A DNA stretch of 64,000 nt from Pseudomonas inefficax (GCF_900277125.1 NZ_OPYN01000207.1:1-64000), one strand, 5' to 3'. Shown: positions 18,008 to 27,000, numbered from the stretch's first letter. Notes: generated by a model from the sequence alone, not told the origin. Numbers and translations: made by a program.

Positions 18008-20284
18008 ATGAGGCATTCCATGGAGTGGCTGGGGCTGCAACTGTTCGCCGACCTGCCGGCAACCGGGCGCATCGTCATTGATTGCCGGCATGAACCGTTC
18101 CTGGTTCTGCTCGCCTACCTCGTCGCCTGTGCGGCCTGCTTCGCCACCCTGGACATGGCCGAGCGCCAATCCCACAGCGAAGACCCCACCGCCCACCGAC
18201 AATGGAACATGCTCGGTGCCTGCTGCCTGGCAGGTGGCATCTGGGCCATGCATTTCATCAGCATGCTGGCCTTCCAGGCGCCAGTTGAAGTGCACTATGA
18301 CGCGTCCCTGACCATCCTTTCGCTGCTCATCGCCCTGGCCGTCGCCTGGCTGGCCATGCACAGCCTCGACCGCAGCCAGATGCGCACCCACCACTACCTG
18401 CAAAGTGCAGTGCTGATTGGCCTGGGCATCATCCTCATGCACTTCGTCGGCATGGCTGCCCTGGAAACCGGCGCCCGCCAGTACTACCAGACCGGCCTGC
18501 TGCTGGCATCTGCCACCATTGCCCTCCTGACCAGCCTTACGGCGCTGTGCCTGGCACGCTACTTCCGTCATGGCAGCGGCACCCTGCACCATGCCATGAA
18601 GTACGGCGCCAGCCTGCTGATGGCCGGCGGCATAGTCGCCACCCACTTCACCGCGATGTCGGCCTTGACCCTGGTCATCCCGGCAGACACTGCCCTGCGC
18701 CTGCCCTCTGGCGACAACAGCCTGCAACTGGCGCTCGGCATCGGCTTCATCACCCTGCTGATCAGTGCTGCCAGCATCAGCACCGCGCTGGCCGACAAGA
18801 AGCTGCAAAGCAAGGAACACGACCTGCGGCGGGTCAGCGTGCTGCTCAGCCAGCTGGACCAAGCCCGCGCGTCGCTGCAACAGGCCGCGCACTACGATGC
18901 CCTGACCAACCTGGTCAACCGCCGAGGTTTCAACCAAGTGTTCGCCGAACGCCTGGCCGAACACCAGGCCACGCAAAGCCACCTGGCGGTGATGTTCCTC
19001 GACATCGACCATTTCAAGCGCATCAACGACAGCCTTGGCCACGACGCCGGCGACGAACTGCTCAAAGTGATTGCCAGCCACATCAAGGCCGCCACCCGCA
19101 ACCACGACCTGGTCGCGCGCTTTGGCGGCGATGAGTTCTGCGTGGTCACCAGCCTCAACAACCGCGACGAAGCCCGCCACCTGGCCCAGCGCATCATGCA
19201 GCGGATGAAGGAGCCCATCGACCTGGGCGGTCGGCGCATGGTCATGACCACCAGCATCGGCATCAGCATCTTCCCCGACGACGGCACCACCGCCGAAGAG
19301 CTGCTCAAGCATGCAGACCTCGCGCTGTACCAGTCCAAGGGCAACGGGCGCAACAGCCTGAACTTCTTCAACGACAGCCTGAAGACCCAGGCCTCGATTG
19401 CCCTGCAACTGGAAGAGGAACTGCGAGTGGCCCTGCTCGAGGAGCATGGGCTGTGCGTGCATTACCAGCCGATCTTCGACCTGCGCAGCAGGCAAGTGGC
19501 CAAACTGGAAGCCCTGGTGCGCTGGCGACACCCGCAACACGGCCTGCTCGGGCCCGATCGTTTCATTGCCATCGCCGAAGCCAACGGCCTGATCATCGAC
19601 CTTGACCTGTGGGTGCTGCGCCACGCCTGCGCCGACCTGGCCTACCTGCAGCGCCACGGCCATGGCAACCTCAAGGTCACGGTCAATTGCTCGGCCGTCA
19701 CCCTCAGCCACGACGAACTGCCCAACGAGGTGGAGAAGGCGCTGTTCCACGCCGGGCTCGCGCCCTGGCAGCTGGAGCTGGAAGTGACCGAGAACGCCCT
19801 GATGGGTGACATCCAGCGTACGGTCAACCTGCTCAAGCGCGTGCGCGCCCAGGGCGTGGCGCTGTCGATCGATGACTTCGGCACCGGCTACTCGTCACTG
19901 GCCTACCTCAAGCGCCTGCCGCTGGATGTGCTGAAGATCGACCGCAGCTTCCTGCAGGATGTGCCGGGCAGCCAGAAGGACCGCGAGATCGTCCAGGCGA
20001 TCATCGTCATGGCACATACCCTTCATCTGCAGGTGGTCAGCGAGGGCGTGGAAAACGCCGAACAGCTGGCGTTTCTCGAAGCCCACGGCTGCGACTACCT
20101 GCAGGGCTATCTGCTGGGCCGCCCGGAGCCGCTGGCCGAACTGCGCTCGTTGCTGGAGCGGCTAGAGCACCAGGGCGGCCTATTCAGCCCTTGCTGCGAT
20201 ACAGCTCAACCAGTGTCGCCGGATCTTTTTGCAGATACCCCTGGCTTGCGTGCAGGCGCATCAACTGTGCGGCAAGGCCACTGA
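18008..20284 (+). CDS. MHYT-GGDEF-EAL c-di-GMP signalling protein
   Basis: A 758-residue membrane protein. Residues about 25-245 form a seven-helix MHYT sensor with three signature-like sites (AMHFISM, LMHFVGM, ATHFTAM), a domain proposed to bind copper and sense gases. GGDEF (about 290-450) has FGGDEF and the I-site RNHD. EAL (about 465-715) has 'KLEALVRW', 'VTENAL', 'DDFGTGYSS', 'LKIDRSF' and 'SEGVEN', so both domains look catalytically competent. The last ~33 codons run past the normal end of EAL and overlap, in antisense, the 3' end of the convergent dehydrogenase gene by 101 bases. The ATG at 18008 has only weak GA-rich upstream sequence; 18020 (MEWLG) is an alternative. Confidence 0.92.
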   Translation: MRHSMEWLGLQLFADLPATGRIVIDCRHEPFLVLLAYLVACAACFATLDMAERQSHSEDPTAHRQWNMLGACCLAGGIWAMHFISMLAFQAPVEVHYDASLTILSLLIALAVAWLAMHSLDRSQMRTHHYLQSAVLIGLGIILMHFVGMAALETGARQYYQTGLLLASATIALLTSLTALCLARYFRHGSGTLHHAMKYGASLLMAGGIVATHFTAMSALTLVIPADTALRLPSGDNSLQLALGIGFITLLISAASISTALADKKLQSKEHDLRRVSVLLSQLDQARASLQQAAHYDALTNLVNRRGFNQVFAERLAEHQATQSHLAVMFLDIDHFKRINDSLGHDAGDELLKVIASHIKAATRNHDLVARFGGDEFCVVTSLNNRDEARHLAQRIMQRMKEPIDLGGRRMVMTTSIGISIFPDDGTTAEELLKHADLALYQSKGNGRNSLNFFNDSLKTQASIALQLEEELRVALLEEHGLCVHYQPIFDLRSRQVAKLEALVRWRHPQHGLLGPDRFIAIAEANGLIIDLDLWVLRHACADLAYLQRHGHGNLKVTVNCSAVTLSHDELPNEVEKALFHAGLAPWQLELEVTENALMGDIQRTVNLLKRVRAQGVALSIDDFGTGYSSLAYLKRLPLDVLKIDRSFLQDVPGSQKDREIVQAIIVMAHTLHLQVVSEGVENAEQLAFLEAHGCDYLQGYLLGRPEPLAELRSLLERLEHQGGLFSPCCDTAQPVSPDLFADTPGLRAGASTVRQGH

Positions 20285-21071
20285 GCGGCGTCGCCGAGCC
20301 TTGCTCGCGGGAGAACTTGACCGCGCCATCGAGGTCCTTGAGCAGCGTGCGCACGTGCCACTTTATTGGCTCGAAGCGGCTCTCGGCCATTTGCGGAGCG
20401 AGAATCTGCAACGGTCTGGAATCGGCAAAACCGCCCGCCAGCGCTTCGGCGATCAGCGTCGCGTCGACCCCGGACTGTTCGGCCAGGGCCACCACTTCGG
20501 CGATCACCAGGGCATTGCAGGCCACGATCATCTGGTTGCAGGCCTTGGTCACCTGGCCTGCGCCCACCGCCCCCATGTGCGTCACACGCTGGCCAAGTAC
20601 CTGCAGTACCGGGCGCGCACGCTCCAGGTCGGCCGATTCACCACCGACCATGATCGCCAGGGTGCCGGCTTCGGCCCCGGGCGTGCCGCCGGAAACTGGC
20701 GCGTCCAGCCAGGCCATGCCGCACAGCGCTGCCAGTTCGGCAGCCATTTCACGGGTGGCGGTTGGCTCAAGGCTGGAGAAATCGATCAGTAACTGGCCAC
20801 TACGCCCGCCCTGGGCAATGCCTTGCTCGCCGAACACCACTTCGCGGACCACGGCCGTGTCGGCCAGGCACAGCAGCAGCATGTCGCTGTCGCGGCACAG
20901 TTCGGCAGGGCTGCTGGCCAGGCGCGCGCCGGCGGTGACCAGTGCAGCGCACTTGTCCGGGCTGCGGTTCCACACCGTCAGCGGGTAGCCCGCTGCCAAC
21001 AGGCGCCGGCACATGGGCAGGCCCATCAGGCCGATGCCGGCGAATCCAAGCGAAGGTAGTGTAGTGCTCAT
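20184..21071 (-). CDS. NAD(P)-dependent 3-hydroxyisobutyrate dehydrogenase-family oxidoreductase
   Basis: A 295-residue beta-hydroxyacid dehydrogenase. The Rossmann motif is 'GFAGIGLMGLPMCRRLL' (about residues 9-25), the family substrate site 'DAPVSGGTPGAEAGTL' follows, and the catalytic Lys lies in 'GAVGAGQVTKACNQMI'. Members include 3-hydroxyisobutyrate dehydrogenase, tartronate semialdehyde reductase and 6-phosphogluconate-like enzymes; which one this is cannot be told. The start at 21071 (MSTTLPSLG) has CAGGAG 6 bases upstream; the longer ORF reads through a REP element. Its end overlaps the 3' end of the convergent MHYT-GGDEF-EAL gene. Confidence 0.9.
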   Translation of the reverse strand: MSTTLPSLGFAGIGLMGLPMCRRLLAAGYPLTVWNRSPDKCAALVTAGARLASSPAELCRDSDMLLLCLADTAVVREVVFGEQGIAQGGRSGQLLIDFSSLEPTATREMAAELAALCGMAWLDAPVSGGTPGAEAGTLAIMVGGESADLERARPVLQVLGQRVTHMGAVGAGQVTKACNQMIVACNALVIAEVVALAEQSGVDATLIAEALAGGFADSRPLQILAPQMAESRFEPIKWHVRTLLKDLDGAVKFSREQGSATPLSGLAAQLMRLHASQGYLQKDPATLVELYRSKG

Positions 21072-21114
21072 CGATGACTCCTGACTGGTTCGAACATTTC
21101 CCATGCGGGCCAGG

Positions 21115-21236
21115 AACCTGTAGGAGCGGCCTTGTGTCGCGATGGGCTGCACAGCAGCCCCAGATTTCCGCATCGATGCAAAAAATGCCGGGGCTGCTGC
21201 GCAGCCCATCGCGACACAAGGCCGCTCCTACAGGTT
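21115..21236. repeat. Type B REP inverted pair
   Basis: Arms about 21115-21165 and 21188-21236 are inverted copies of CTGTAGGAGCGGCCTTGTGT and its GATGGGCTGC extension. They occupy most of the 308-base gap between the dehydrogenase start and the DUF2288 gene. In the remaining ~140 bases I see no gene or clear signal. Confidence 0.9.
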
Positions 21237-21379
21237 TCGCGTTGCCTGGCAAAACGGCGGGGCATTACGCATCCCGTAAACTGTTACCGCCACGCCGAAT
21301 TGTTACTTACCTCTACCCGCCTTGAACGCTTGCAAGCACCAAAACGAGGCGGCTGCGCATTTTCGCGCACCAAAAGCGA

Positions 21380-21691
21380 TCATGCATCGAGAGGGCGCTT
21401 CGCCTGGATCACGATGAACGGCGAAACTACCACCGCCCAGATCTCTGGATCGCGGCTTTGCAGGTCCTGGGCCTGCTCGGCAGTCACCGGCCCAACAGTG
21501 CCATCACTACGCCACTTGGCGAAGATCTCGCTGCGATTCTCGGCCATTGCCTCGGCAACGGCGATCAGGTCCAGGCTAGGGTCGACCCAAATCAGGTCAC
21601 CCTTGGCCCAGAAACGCTCCAGCGCTTTCCACTCGATGATTGCCGTCTCGCCAAGCAATTTGGCATAGAGGGTGCTTGTGTGATCAGTCAT
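21380..21691 (-). CDS. DUF2288 family protein, 103 aa
   Basis: A small soluble protein matching the DUF2288 pattern as I recall it: MTDHTSTLYAKLLGETAIIE at the start, then 'WKALERFWAKGDLIWVDPSLDLI', 'AMAENRSEIFAKW' and 'WAVVVSPFIVIQ'. The start at 21691 was chosen because it aligns with the family N-terminus; the ORF upstream is poor in codon preference. A weak GGA lies 9 bases before it. The function of the family is unknown. It is divergent from braC, 360 bp away. Confidence 0.85.
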   Translation of the reverse strand: MTDHTSTLYAKLLGETAIIEWKALERFWAKGDLIWVDPSLDLIAVAEAMAENRSEIFAKWRSDGTVGPVTAEQAQDLQSRDPEIWAVVVSPFIVIQAKRPLDA

Positions 21692-21913
21692 GGGTGGTAT
21701 CCGCAAAAATCGGCCAATAAAAAAGGTCGGCATTTTTGCAGAAAAACCCGGTTTCAAATATGTAATTTGGTCGATTGATCCCGAAACTTGTGGGGCGGGG
21801 TCGCAGATGCAGGCAGTTTGATGGCGCCTTTCTGTATCTTTGTGTCGACCAAGCGACAACCCAGGAAGCAGGCACTTTTCGACCGCTTTTCAAGCGCTCG
21901 GGCAGCGCTCTAC

Positions 21914-21929
21914 ACTGTACCGGTACAGT
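21914..21929. promoter_or_regulatory. Perfect 16-bp palindrome upstream of braC (operator candidate)
   Basis: ACTGTACCGGTACAGT is a perfect dyad 123 bases before the braC start, in the 360-bp gap between the DUF2288 gene and braC. A dimeric regulator could bind it. No regulator gene adjoins, so the partner is unknown. Confidence 0.5.
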
Positions 21930-21930
21930 T

Positions 21931-21946
21931 CCGGGACATGTTCCGG
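21931..21946. promoter_or_regulatory. Imperfect 16-bp palindrome upstream of braC
   Basis: CCGGGACATGTTCCGG matches its own complement except at one symmetric position pair. It follows the perfect palindrome after one base, so the two could form a composite operator. No confident -35/-10 was seen nearby. Confidence 0.4.
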
Positions 21947-22051
21947 GGGAAGGTGGGCTTGCGCGTTGGCATGGCCACGCCGCAAATCCCGCCCGGTCTG
22001 TAGCCCTGGCCGCCAGGACTATAAGAATTACAACAGAATGAGTGGAGCACT

Positions 22052-23167
22052 ATGATCAAGATTTCCAAGCTGTTCGCCGCAATGGTTCTGGCAGGGGTAG
22101 CCAGCCATTCGTTTGCCGCCGATACCATCAAGATCGGGATTGCAGGCCCCAAGACCGGCCCTGTGACCCAGTACGGCGACATGCAGTTCATCGGCGCCAA
22201 GCAAGCCATCAAGGATATCAACGCCGCGGGCGGCGTGGATGGCAAGATGCTCGAAGCCAAGGAATACGACGACGCCTGCGATCCTAAACAGGCCGTTGCA
22301 GTCGCCAACAAAGTGGTCAACGACGGCGTCAAGTTCGTCATCGGCCACCTGTGCTCCAGCTCCACCCAGCCTGCGTCCGACATCTACGAAGACGAAGGCG
22401 TGATCATGATCACCCCAGCCGCCACCTCCCCGGAAATCACCGCCCGTGGCTACAAGCTGATCTTCCGTACCATCGGCCTGGACAGCGCCCAGGGCCCGGC
22501 TGCCGGCAACTACATCGCCGACCACGTCAAGCCGAAGGTGGTCGCTGTCCTGCACGACAAGCAGCAGTACGGTGAAGGCATCGCTACCGCGGTCAAGCAG
22601 ACCCTGGAAGGCAAAGGCACCAAGGTTGCCGTGTTCGAAGGCCTGAACGCCGGTGACAAGGACTTCTCCTCGATCATCCAGAAGCTCAAGCAGAACAACG
22701 TCGACTTCGTCTACTACGGCGGCTACCACCCAGAGCTGGGCCTGATCCTGCGCCAAGCTCAGGAAAAGGGCCTGAAAGCCAAGTTCATGGGCCCGGAAGG
22801 CGTGGGTAACGACTCCATCTCGCAGATCGCCCAGAACGCCTCCGAAGGCCTGCTGGTGACCCTGCCGAAGTCGTTCGACGCGGACCCTGCGAACAAGAAG
22901 ATCGTCGACGCCATCAAGGCTGACGGCAAGGACCCAAGCGGCCCGTTCGTGTTCCCGGCCTACTCGGCTGTCGAGCTGATCGCCCAGGGCATCAAGGCCG
23001 CCAAGTCCGAAGACGCCGAGAAGGTGGCCGAAGCCATCCACGCCGGCACCTTCAAGACCCCGACCGGTGACCTGTCCTACGACGCCAAAGGCGACCTGAA
23101 AGACTTCAAGTTCGTGGTCTACGAATGGCACTTCGGCAAGCCGAAGACCGAAGTCTCCCCTCAGTAA
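22052..23167 (+). CDS. braC: Branched-chain amino acid ABC transporter, periplasmic binding protein
   Basis: A 371-residue Leu/Ile/Val/Ala-binding protein of the LivJ/LivK type. The signal peptide MIKISKLFAAMVLAGVASHS ends at SFA-ADT (about residue 23), and the mature part begins 'DTIKIGIAGPKTGPVTQYGD'. 'CDPKQAVAVANKVVNDGVKFVIGHLCSSSTQPASDIY' contains the conserved ligand-contact Ser/Thr run and two cysteines likely to form a disulfide. GGAG lies 7 bases before the ATG. It is the first gene of braCDEFG, which imports branched-chain amino acids; a terminator hairpin follows, so it is probably made in excess of the membrane parts. Confidence 0.96.
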   Translation: MIKISKLFAAMVLAGVASHSFAADTIKIGIAGPKTGPVTQYGDMQFIGAKQAIKDINAAGGVDGKMLEAKEYDDACDPKQAVAVANKVVNDGVKFVIGHLCSSSTQPASDIYEDEGVIMITPAATSPEITARGYKLIFRTIGLDSAQGPAAGNYIADHVKPKVVAVLHDKQQYGEGIATAVKQTLEGKGTKVAVFEGLNAGDKDFSSIIQKLKQNNVDFVYYGGYHPELGLILRQAQEKGLKAKFMGPEGVGNDSISQIAQNASEGLLVTLPKSFDADPANKKIVDAIKADGKDPSGPFVFPAYSAVELIAQGIKAAKSEDAEKVAEAIHAGTFKTPTGDLSYDAKGDLKDFKFVVYEWHFGKPKTEVSPQ

Positions 23168-23193
23168 CTGCGTGACTAATAGCTGACCGTAGA

Positions 23194-23224
23194 AGCCCAC
23201 TGTGCGAGCAGTGGGCTTTGTTTT
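23194..23224 (+). terminator. Terminator/attenuator between braC and braD
   Basis: The 9-bp stem AGCCCACTG/CAGTGGGCT with a 6-base loop is followed by TTGTTTT, 27 bases after the braC stop. It would cut most transcripts after braC and let a fraction continue into braDEFG. Confidence 0.8.
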
Positions 23225-23353
23225 ACGAGGTTCATGGGCCTGATCCCCGCGATCCGGGGGCGGGTTCACCTGAAAATCTTAAAACCGTCACCCGCGGTTT
23301 CCTGGCCGTACCCCCGCCAGCGAAATGCAAATCAGGTTTTTAGGAGCGCTGTA

Positions 23354-24277
23354 ATGCCTGAGATCTACCATTTCTTCCAACAACTGGTTAATGGATTGAC
23401 CATCGGCAGCACCTATGCCTTGATCGCCATCGGCTACACGATGGTGTACGGCATCATTGGCATGATCAACTTCGCCCACGGCGAGGTATACATGATCGGT
23501 TCCTACGTGGCCTTCATCGCCCTGGCGGGCCTGGCCATGATGGGTATCCATTCGCTGCCGATCCTGATGACCGTCGCCTTCGTCGCGACGATCTTCGTCA
23601 CCAGTGCCTATGGCTACAGCATCGAACGGGTTGCCTACCGCCCCCTGCGCAACAGCAACCGTCTGATCCCGCTGATTTCCGCCATCGGCATGTCGATCTT
23701 CCTGCAGAACACCGTCTTGCTGTCGCAAGACTCCAAGGACAAGTCCATCCCCAACCTGATCCCCGGAAGCTTCTCTTTCGGGCCGGGCGGCGCGGAGGAA
23801 GTACTGATCAGCTACATGCAGATCCTGGTGTTCGTGGTCACCCTGGTGGCCATGACCTGCCTCACCCTGTTCATCTCCCGTTCCCGCCTGGGTCGCGCCT
23901 GCCGCGCCTGTGCCGAGGACATCAAGATGGCCAACCTGCTGGGCATCAACACCAACAACATCATCGCCCTCACCTTCGTCATCGGTGCCGCCCTGGCGGC
24001 GGTGGCGGCCGTGCTGCTGAGCATGCAGTACGGGGTGATCAACCCCAACGCCGGTTTCCTGGTGGGCCTGAAGGCCTTCACCGCGGCGGTGCTGGGTGGC
24101 ATCGGCAGCATTCCGGGCGCCATGCTCGGCGGGCTGGTGCTGGGCGTGGCCGAAGCGTTCGGTGCCGACATCTTCGGCGACCAGTACAAGGACGTGGTGG
24201 CATTCGGCTTGTTGGTTCTTGTCCTGCTATTCCGGCCGACCGGCATCCTGGGCCGCCCGGAGGTTGAAAAAGTATGA
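23354..24277 (+). CDS. braD: Branched-chain amino acid ABC transporter permease (LivH)
   Basis: A 307-residue inner-membrane permease with about eight hydrophobic helices. Family marks are 'GLTIGSTYALIAIGYTMVYG', 'GMINFAHGEVYMIG' and the C-terminal 'LGGIGSIPGAMLGGLVLGVAEAF' EAA-like loop that contacts the ATPase. The start at 23354 (MPEIYHFF) has TAGGAG upstream; the ORF's earlier start lies in the braC-braD leader. Its stop overlaps the braE start by 4 bases (ATGA). Confidence 0.96.
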   Translation: MPEIYHFFQQLVNGLTIGSTYALIAIGYTMVYGIIGMINFAHGEVYMIGSYVAFIALAGLAMMGIHSLPILMTVAFVATIFVTSAYGYSIERVAYRPLRNSNRLIPLISAIGMSIFLQNTVLLSQDSKDKSIPNLIPGSFSFGPGGAEEVLISYMQILVFVVTLVAMTCLTLFISRSRLGRACRACAEDIKMANLLGINTNNIIALTFVIGAALAAVAAVLLSMQYGVINPNAGFLVGLKAFTAAVLGGIGSIPGAMLGGLVLGVAEAFGADIFGDQYKDVVAFGLLVLVLLFRPTGILGRPEVEKV

Positions 24278-25530
24278 ACAGAAATCTCAAACAGGCGTTC
24301 TTCAGCGCCTTGCTGGTATGGGCCGTGGCCTTCCCGGTACTGGGCCTGAAACTGAGCATCGACGGCATCAGCCTGGTGGTGCACAGCCAGGGCTCGTTCA
24401 CCATCAGCATCATTGCCGTATGTTCGGTGCTGATGTTCCTGCGTGTGCTGTTCGACAAGCAGTGGAGTTCGGTGATGGGCCGCCGTTCGGATCGCAAGCT
24501 GATCCCGCCGGCCGTCAGCAACTACCTGACCCTGCCGAAGACCCAGCGCTACGTGATCCTGGGCCTGATCGTCGCGGCACTGGTGTGGCCGTTCTTCGGT
24601 TCGCGCGGTGCGGTCGACATTGCCACGCTGATCCTGATCTACGTGTTGCTGGGCCTGGGCCTGAACATCGTGGTCGGTCTGGCAGGCCTGCTCGACCTCG
24701 GTTACGTCGGCTTCTACGCCGTCGGCGCCTACAGCTATGCCATGCTCTCGCACTACCTGGGCTGGAGCTTCTGGGTATGCCTGCCGATCGCCGGCCTGAT
24801 GGCCGCTACCTTCGGCTTCCTGCTCGGCTTCCCGGTGCTGCGCCTGCGCGGTGACTACCTGGCGATCGTGACCCTCGGCTTCGGCGAGATCATCCGCCTG
24901 TTCCTGCGTAACCTCACCGACTGGACCGGCGGCCCCAACGGCATCAGCAACATCCCCAAGCCGGAGCTCTTCGGCCTTACCTTCGAACGCCGTGCCGCCG
25001 AGGGCATGCAGACCTTCCACGAGTTCTTCGGGCTGGAATACAACTCGATCAATAAGGTCATCTTCCTCTACCTGGTGGCCCTGCTGCTGGCCCTGCTGGC
25101 GCTGTTCGTGATCAACCGCCTGCTGCGCATGCCGATCGGCCGCGCCTGGGAAGCCCTGCGCGAAGACGAGATCGCCTGCCGTGCACTGGGCCTGAACCCG
25201 ACCGTGATCAAGCTGTCGGCATTCACCCTGGGCGCCTGCTTCGCCGGTTTCGCCGGCAGCTTCTTCGCTGCGCGCCAGGGCCTGGTGACGCCGGAGTCGT
25301 TCACCTTCATCGAGTCGGCGATCATCCTCGCCATCGTCGTGCTTGGCGGCATGGGTTCACAACTGGGCGTGATTCTCGCGGCCATCGTGATGATCCTGCT
25401 GCCCGAGCTGATGCGTGAGTTCAGCGAATACCGGATGCTGATGTTCGGTGCGCTGATGGTGTTGATGATGATCTGGCGTCCGCAAGGCCTGCTGCCTATG
25501 CAACGTCCACACATGGAGCTGCGTCGATGA
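24274..25530 (+). CDS. braE: Branched-chain amino acid ABC transporter permease (LivM)
   Basis: A 418-residue permease, longer than LivH because of an N-terminal extension with extra helices (about 10-60). The core has 'LGLNIVVGLAGLLDLGYVGFYAVGAYSYA' and the ATPase-contact loop 'IIRLFLRNLTDWTGGPNGI'. The C-terminus ends in 'WRPQGLLPMQRPHMELRR'. It overlaps braD at its start and braF at its end, each by 4 bases, which points to tight translational coupling. Confidence 0.96.
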   Translation: MNRNLKQAFFSALLVWAVAFPVLGLKLSIDGISLVVHSQGSFTISIIAVCSVLMFLRVLFDKQWSSVMGRRSDRKLIPPAVSNYLTLPKTQRYVILGLIVAALVWPFFGSRGAVDIATLILIYVLLGLGLNIVVGLAGLLDLGYVGFYAVGAYSYAMLSHYLGWSFWVCLPIAGLMAATFGFLLGFPVLRLRGDYLAIVTLGFGEIIRLFLRNLTDWTGGPNGISNIPKPELFGLTFERRAAEGMQTFHEFFGLEYNSINKVIFLYLVALLLALLALFVINRLLRMPIGRAWEALREDEIACRALGLNPTVIKLSAFTLGACFAGFAGSFFAARQGLVTPESFTFIESAIILAIVVLGGMGSQLGVILAAIVMILLPELMREFSEYRMLMFGALMVLMMIWRPQGLLPMQRPHMELRR

Positions 25531-26294
25531 GCCGCGAAATTCTGCAAGTCAGCGGCCTGAGCATGCGCTTCGGCGGCTTGTTGGCGGTCAACGGCGTGGG
25601 CCTGACCGTCAAGGAAAAACAGGTGGTGGCACTGATCGGCCCGAACGGCGCCGGCAAGACCACGGTGTTCAACTGCCTGACCGGCTTCTACAAGCCCAGC
25701 GGCGGCACCATCCTGCTCGATGGCCAGCCGATCCAGGGCCTGGCCGGGCACCAGATCGCCCGCAAGGGCGTGGTGCGGACCTTCCAGAACGTGCGCCTGT
25801 TCAAGGAAATGACCGCGCTGGAAAACCTGCTGATCGCCCAGCATCGCCACCTCAACACCAACTTCTTCGCCGGCCTGTTCAAGACCCCGAACTTCCGCCG
25901 CAGCGAGAAGGAGGCCATGGAGCGCGCGCAGTACTGGCTGGAGAAGGTCAACCTGACCGAGTTCGCCAACCGTACCGCCGGCACCCTCGCCTACGGCCAG
26001 CAGCGCCGCCTGGAAATCGCCCGCTGCATGATGACCCAGCCGCGCATCATCATGCTCGACGAACCGGCGGCCGGCCTGAACCCGAAGGAGACCGAAGACC
26101 TCAAGGCGCTGATCGCCTACCTGCGCGAATCGCACAACGTCACCGTGCTGCTGATCGAGCACGACATGAAGCTGGTGATGAGCATTTCCGACCATATCGT
26201 GGTGATCAACCAGGGCACCCCCCTGGCCCACGGCACGCCGGAAGAGATCCGCGACAACCCTGACGTGATCAAAGCCTACCTGGGGGAAGCGTAA
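25527..26294 (+). CDS. braF: Branched-chain amino acid ABC transporter ATP-binding protein (LivG)
   Basis: A 255-residue ATPase. Walker A is GPNGAGKTT (about residues 38-46), the ABC signature region reads 'LAYGQQRRLEIARCM' and Walker B 'PRIIMLDEPAAGLNP', with the switch His in 'LLIEHDMKLVM'. The LSGGQ is degenerate (AYGQQ), which is normal for LivG. braG begins on the next base after the stop. Confidence 0.96.
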   Translation: MSREILQVSGLSMRFGGLLAVNGVGLTVKEKQVVALIGPNGAGKTTVFNCLTGFYKPSGGTILLDGQPIQGLAGHQIARKGVVRTFQNVRLFKEMTALENLLIAQHRHLNTNFFAGLFKTPNFRRSEKEAMERAQYWLEKVNLTEFANRTAGTLAYGQQRRLEIARCMMTQPRIIMLDEPAAGLNPKETEDLKALIAYLRESHNVTVLLIEHDMKLVMSISDHIVVINQGTPLAHGTPEEIRDNPDVIKAYLGEA

Positions 26295-26996
26295 ATGCTG
26301 AAGTTCGAAAACGTTTCCACCTTCTACGGCAAGATCCAGGCGCTGCACAGCGTCAACGTGGAGATCAACCAGGGCGAGATCGTTACCCTGATCGGCGCCA
26401 ACGGTGCCGGCAAGTCGACCTTGCTGATGACCCTGTGCGGCTCGCCGCAGGCGCACAGCGGCAGCATCAAGTACCTGGGTGAAGAGCTGGTCGGCCAGCC
26501 GTCCTCGCACATCATGCGCAAGAGCATCGCAGTGGTGCCGGAAGGCCGCCGTGTGTTCTCCCGCCTGACCGTCGAGGAAAACCTGGCGATGGGTGGTTTC
26601 TTCACCGACAAGGGCGATTACCAGGAGCAACTGGACAAGGTGCTGCAGCTGTTCCCGCGCCTGAAGGAGCGTTATATCCAGCGTGGCGGCACCATGTCCG
26701 GTGGCGAGCAGCAGATGCTCGCCATTGGCCGGGCGCTGATGAGCAAGCCCAAGCTGCTGTTGCTCGACGAGCCGTCGCTGGGCCTGGCGCCGATCATCAT
26801 CCAGCAGATCTTCGACATCATCGAACAACTGCGCCGTGATGGCGTGACGGTGTTCCTGGTGGAGCAGAACGCCAACCAGGCGCTGAAGATTGCTGATCGG
26901 GCGTACGTGCTGGAGAACGGCCGGGTGGTGATGCAGGGGACAGGTGAAGCACTGCTGACCGACCCGAAAGTGCGCGACGCGTACCTGGGGGGGTGA
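26295..26996 (+). CDS. braG: Branched-chain amino acid ABC transporter ATP-binding protein (LivF)
   Basis: A 233-residue ATPase, partner of BraF. Walker A is GANGAGKST (about 34-42), the signature is 'TMSGGEQQMLAIGRAL' and Walker B 'KLLLLDEPSLGLAP'. It starts immediately after the braF stop and is the last gene of the operon, with an intrinsic terminator 5 bases after its stop. Confidence 0.96.
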   Translation: MLKFENVSTFYGKIQALHSVNVEINQGEIVTLIGANGAGKSTLLMTLCGSPQAHSGSIKYLGEELVGQPSSHIMRKSIAVVPEGRRVFSRLTVEENLAMGGFFTDKGDYQEQLDKVLQLFPRLKERYIQRGGTMSGGEQQMLAIGRALMSKPKLLLLDEPSLGLAPIIIQQIFDIIEQLRRDGVTVFLVEQNANQALKIADRAYVLENGRVVMQGTGEALLTDPKVRDAYLGG

Positions 26997-27000
26997 TCGG

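Noticed and set aside
17921..19750. Minus-strand open frame of 609 codons
   Set aside because: Shadow of the MHYT-GGDEF-EAL gene; no ribosome-binding site or recognisable domain.
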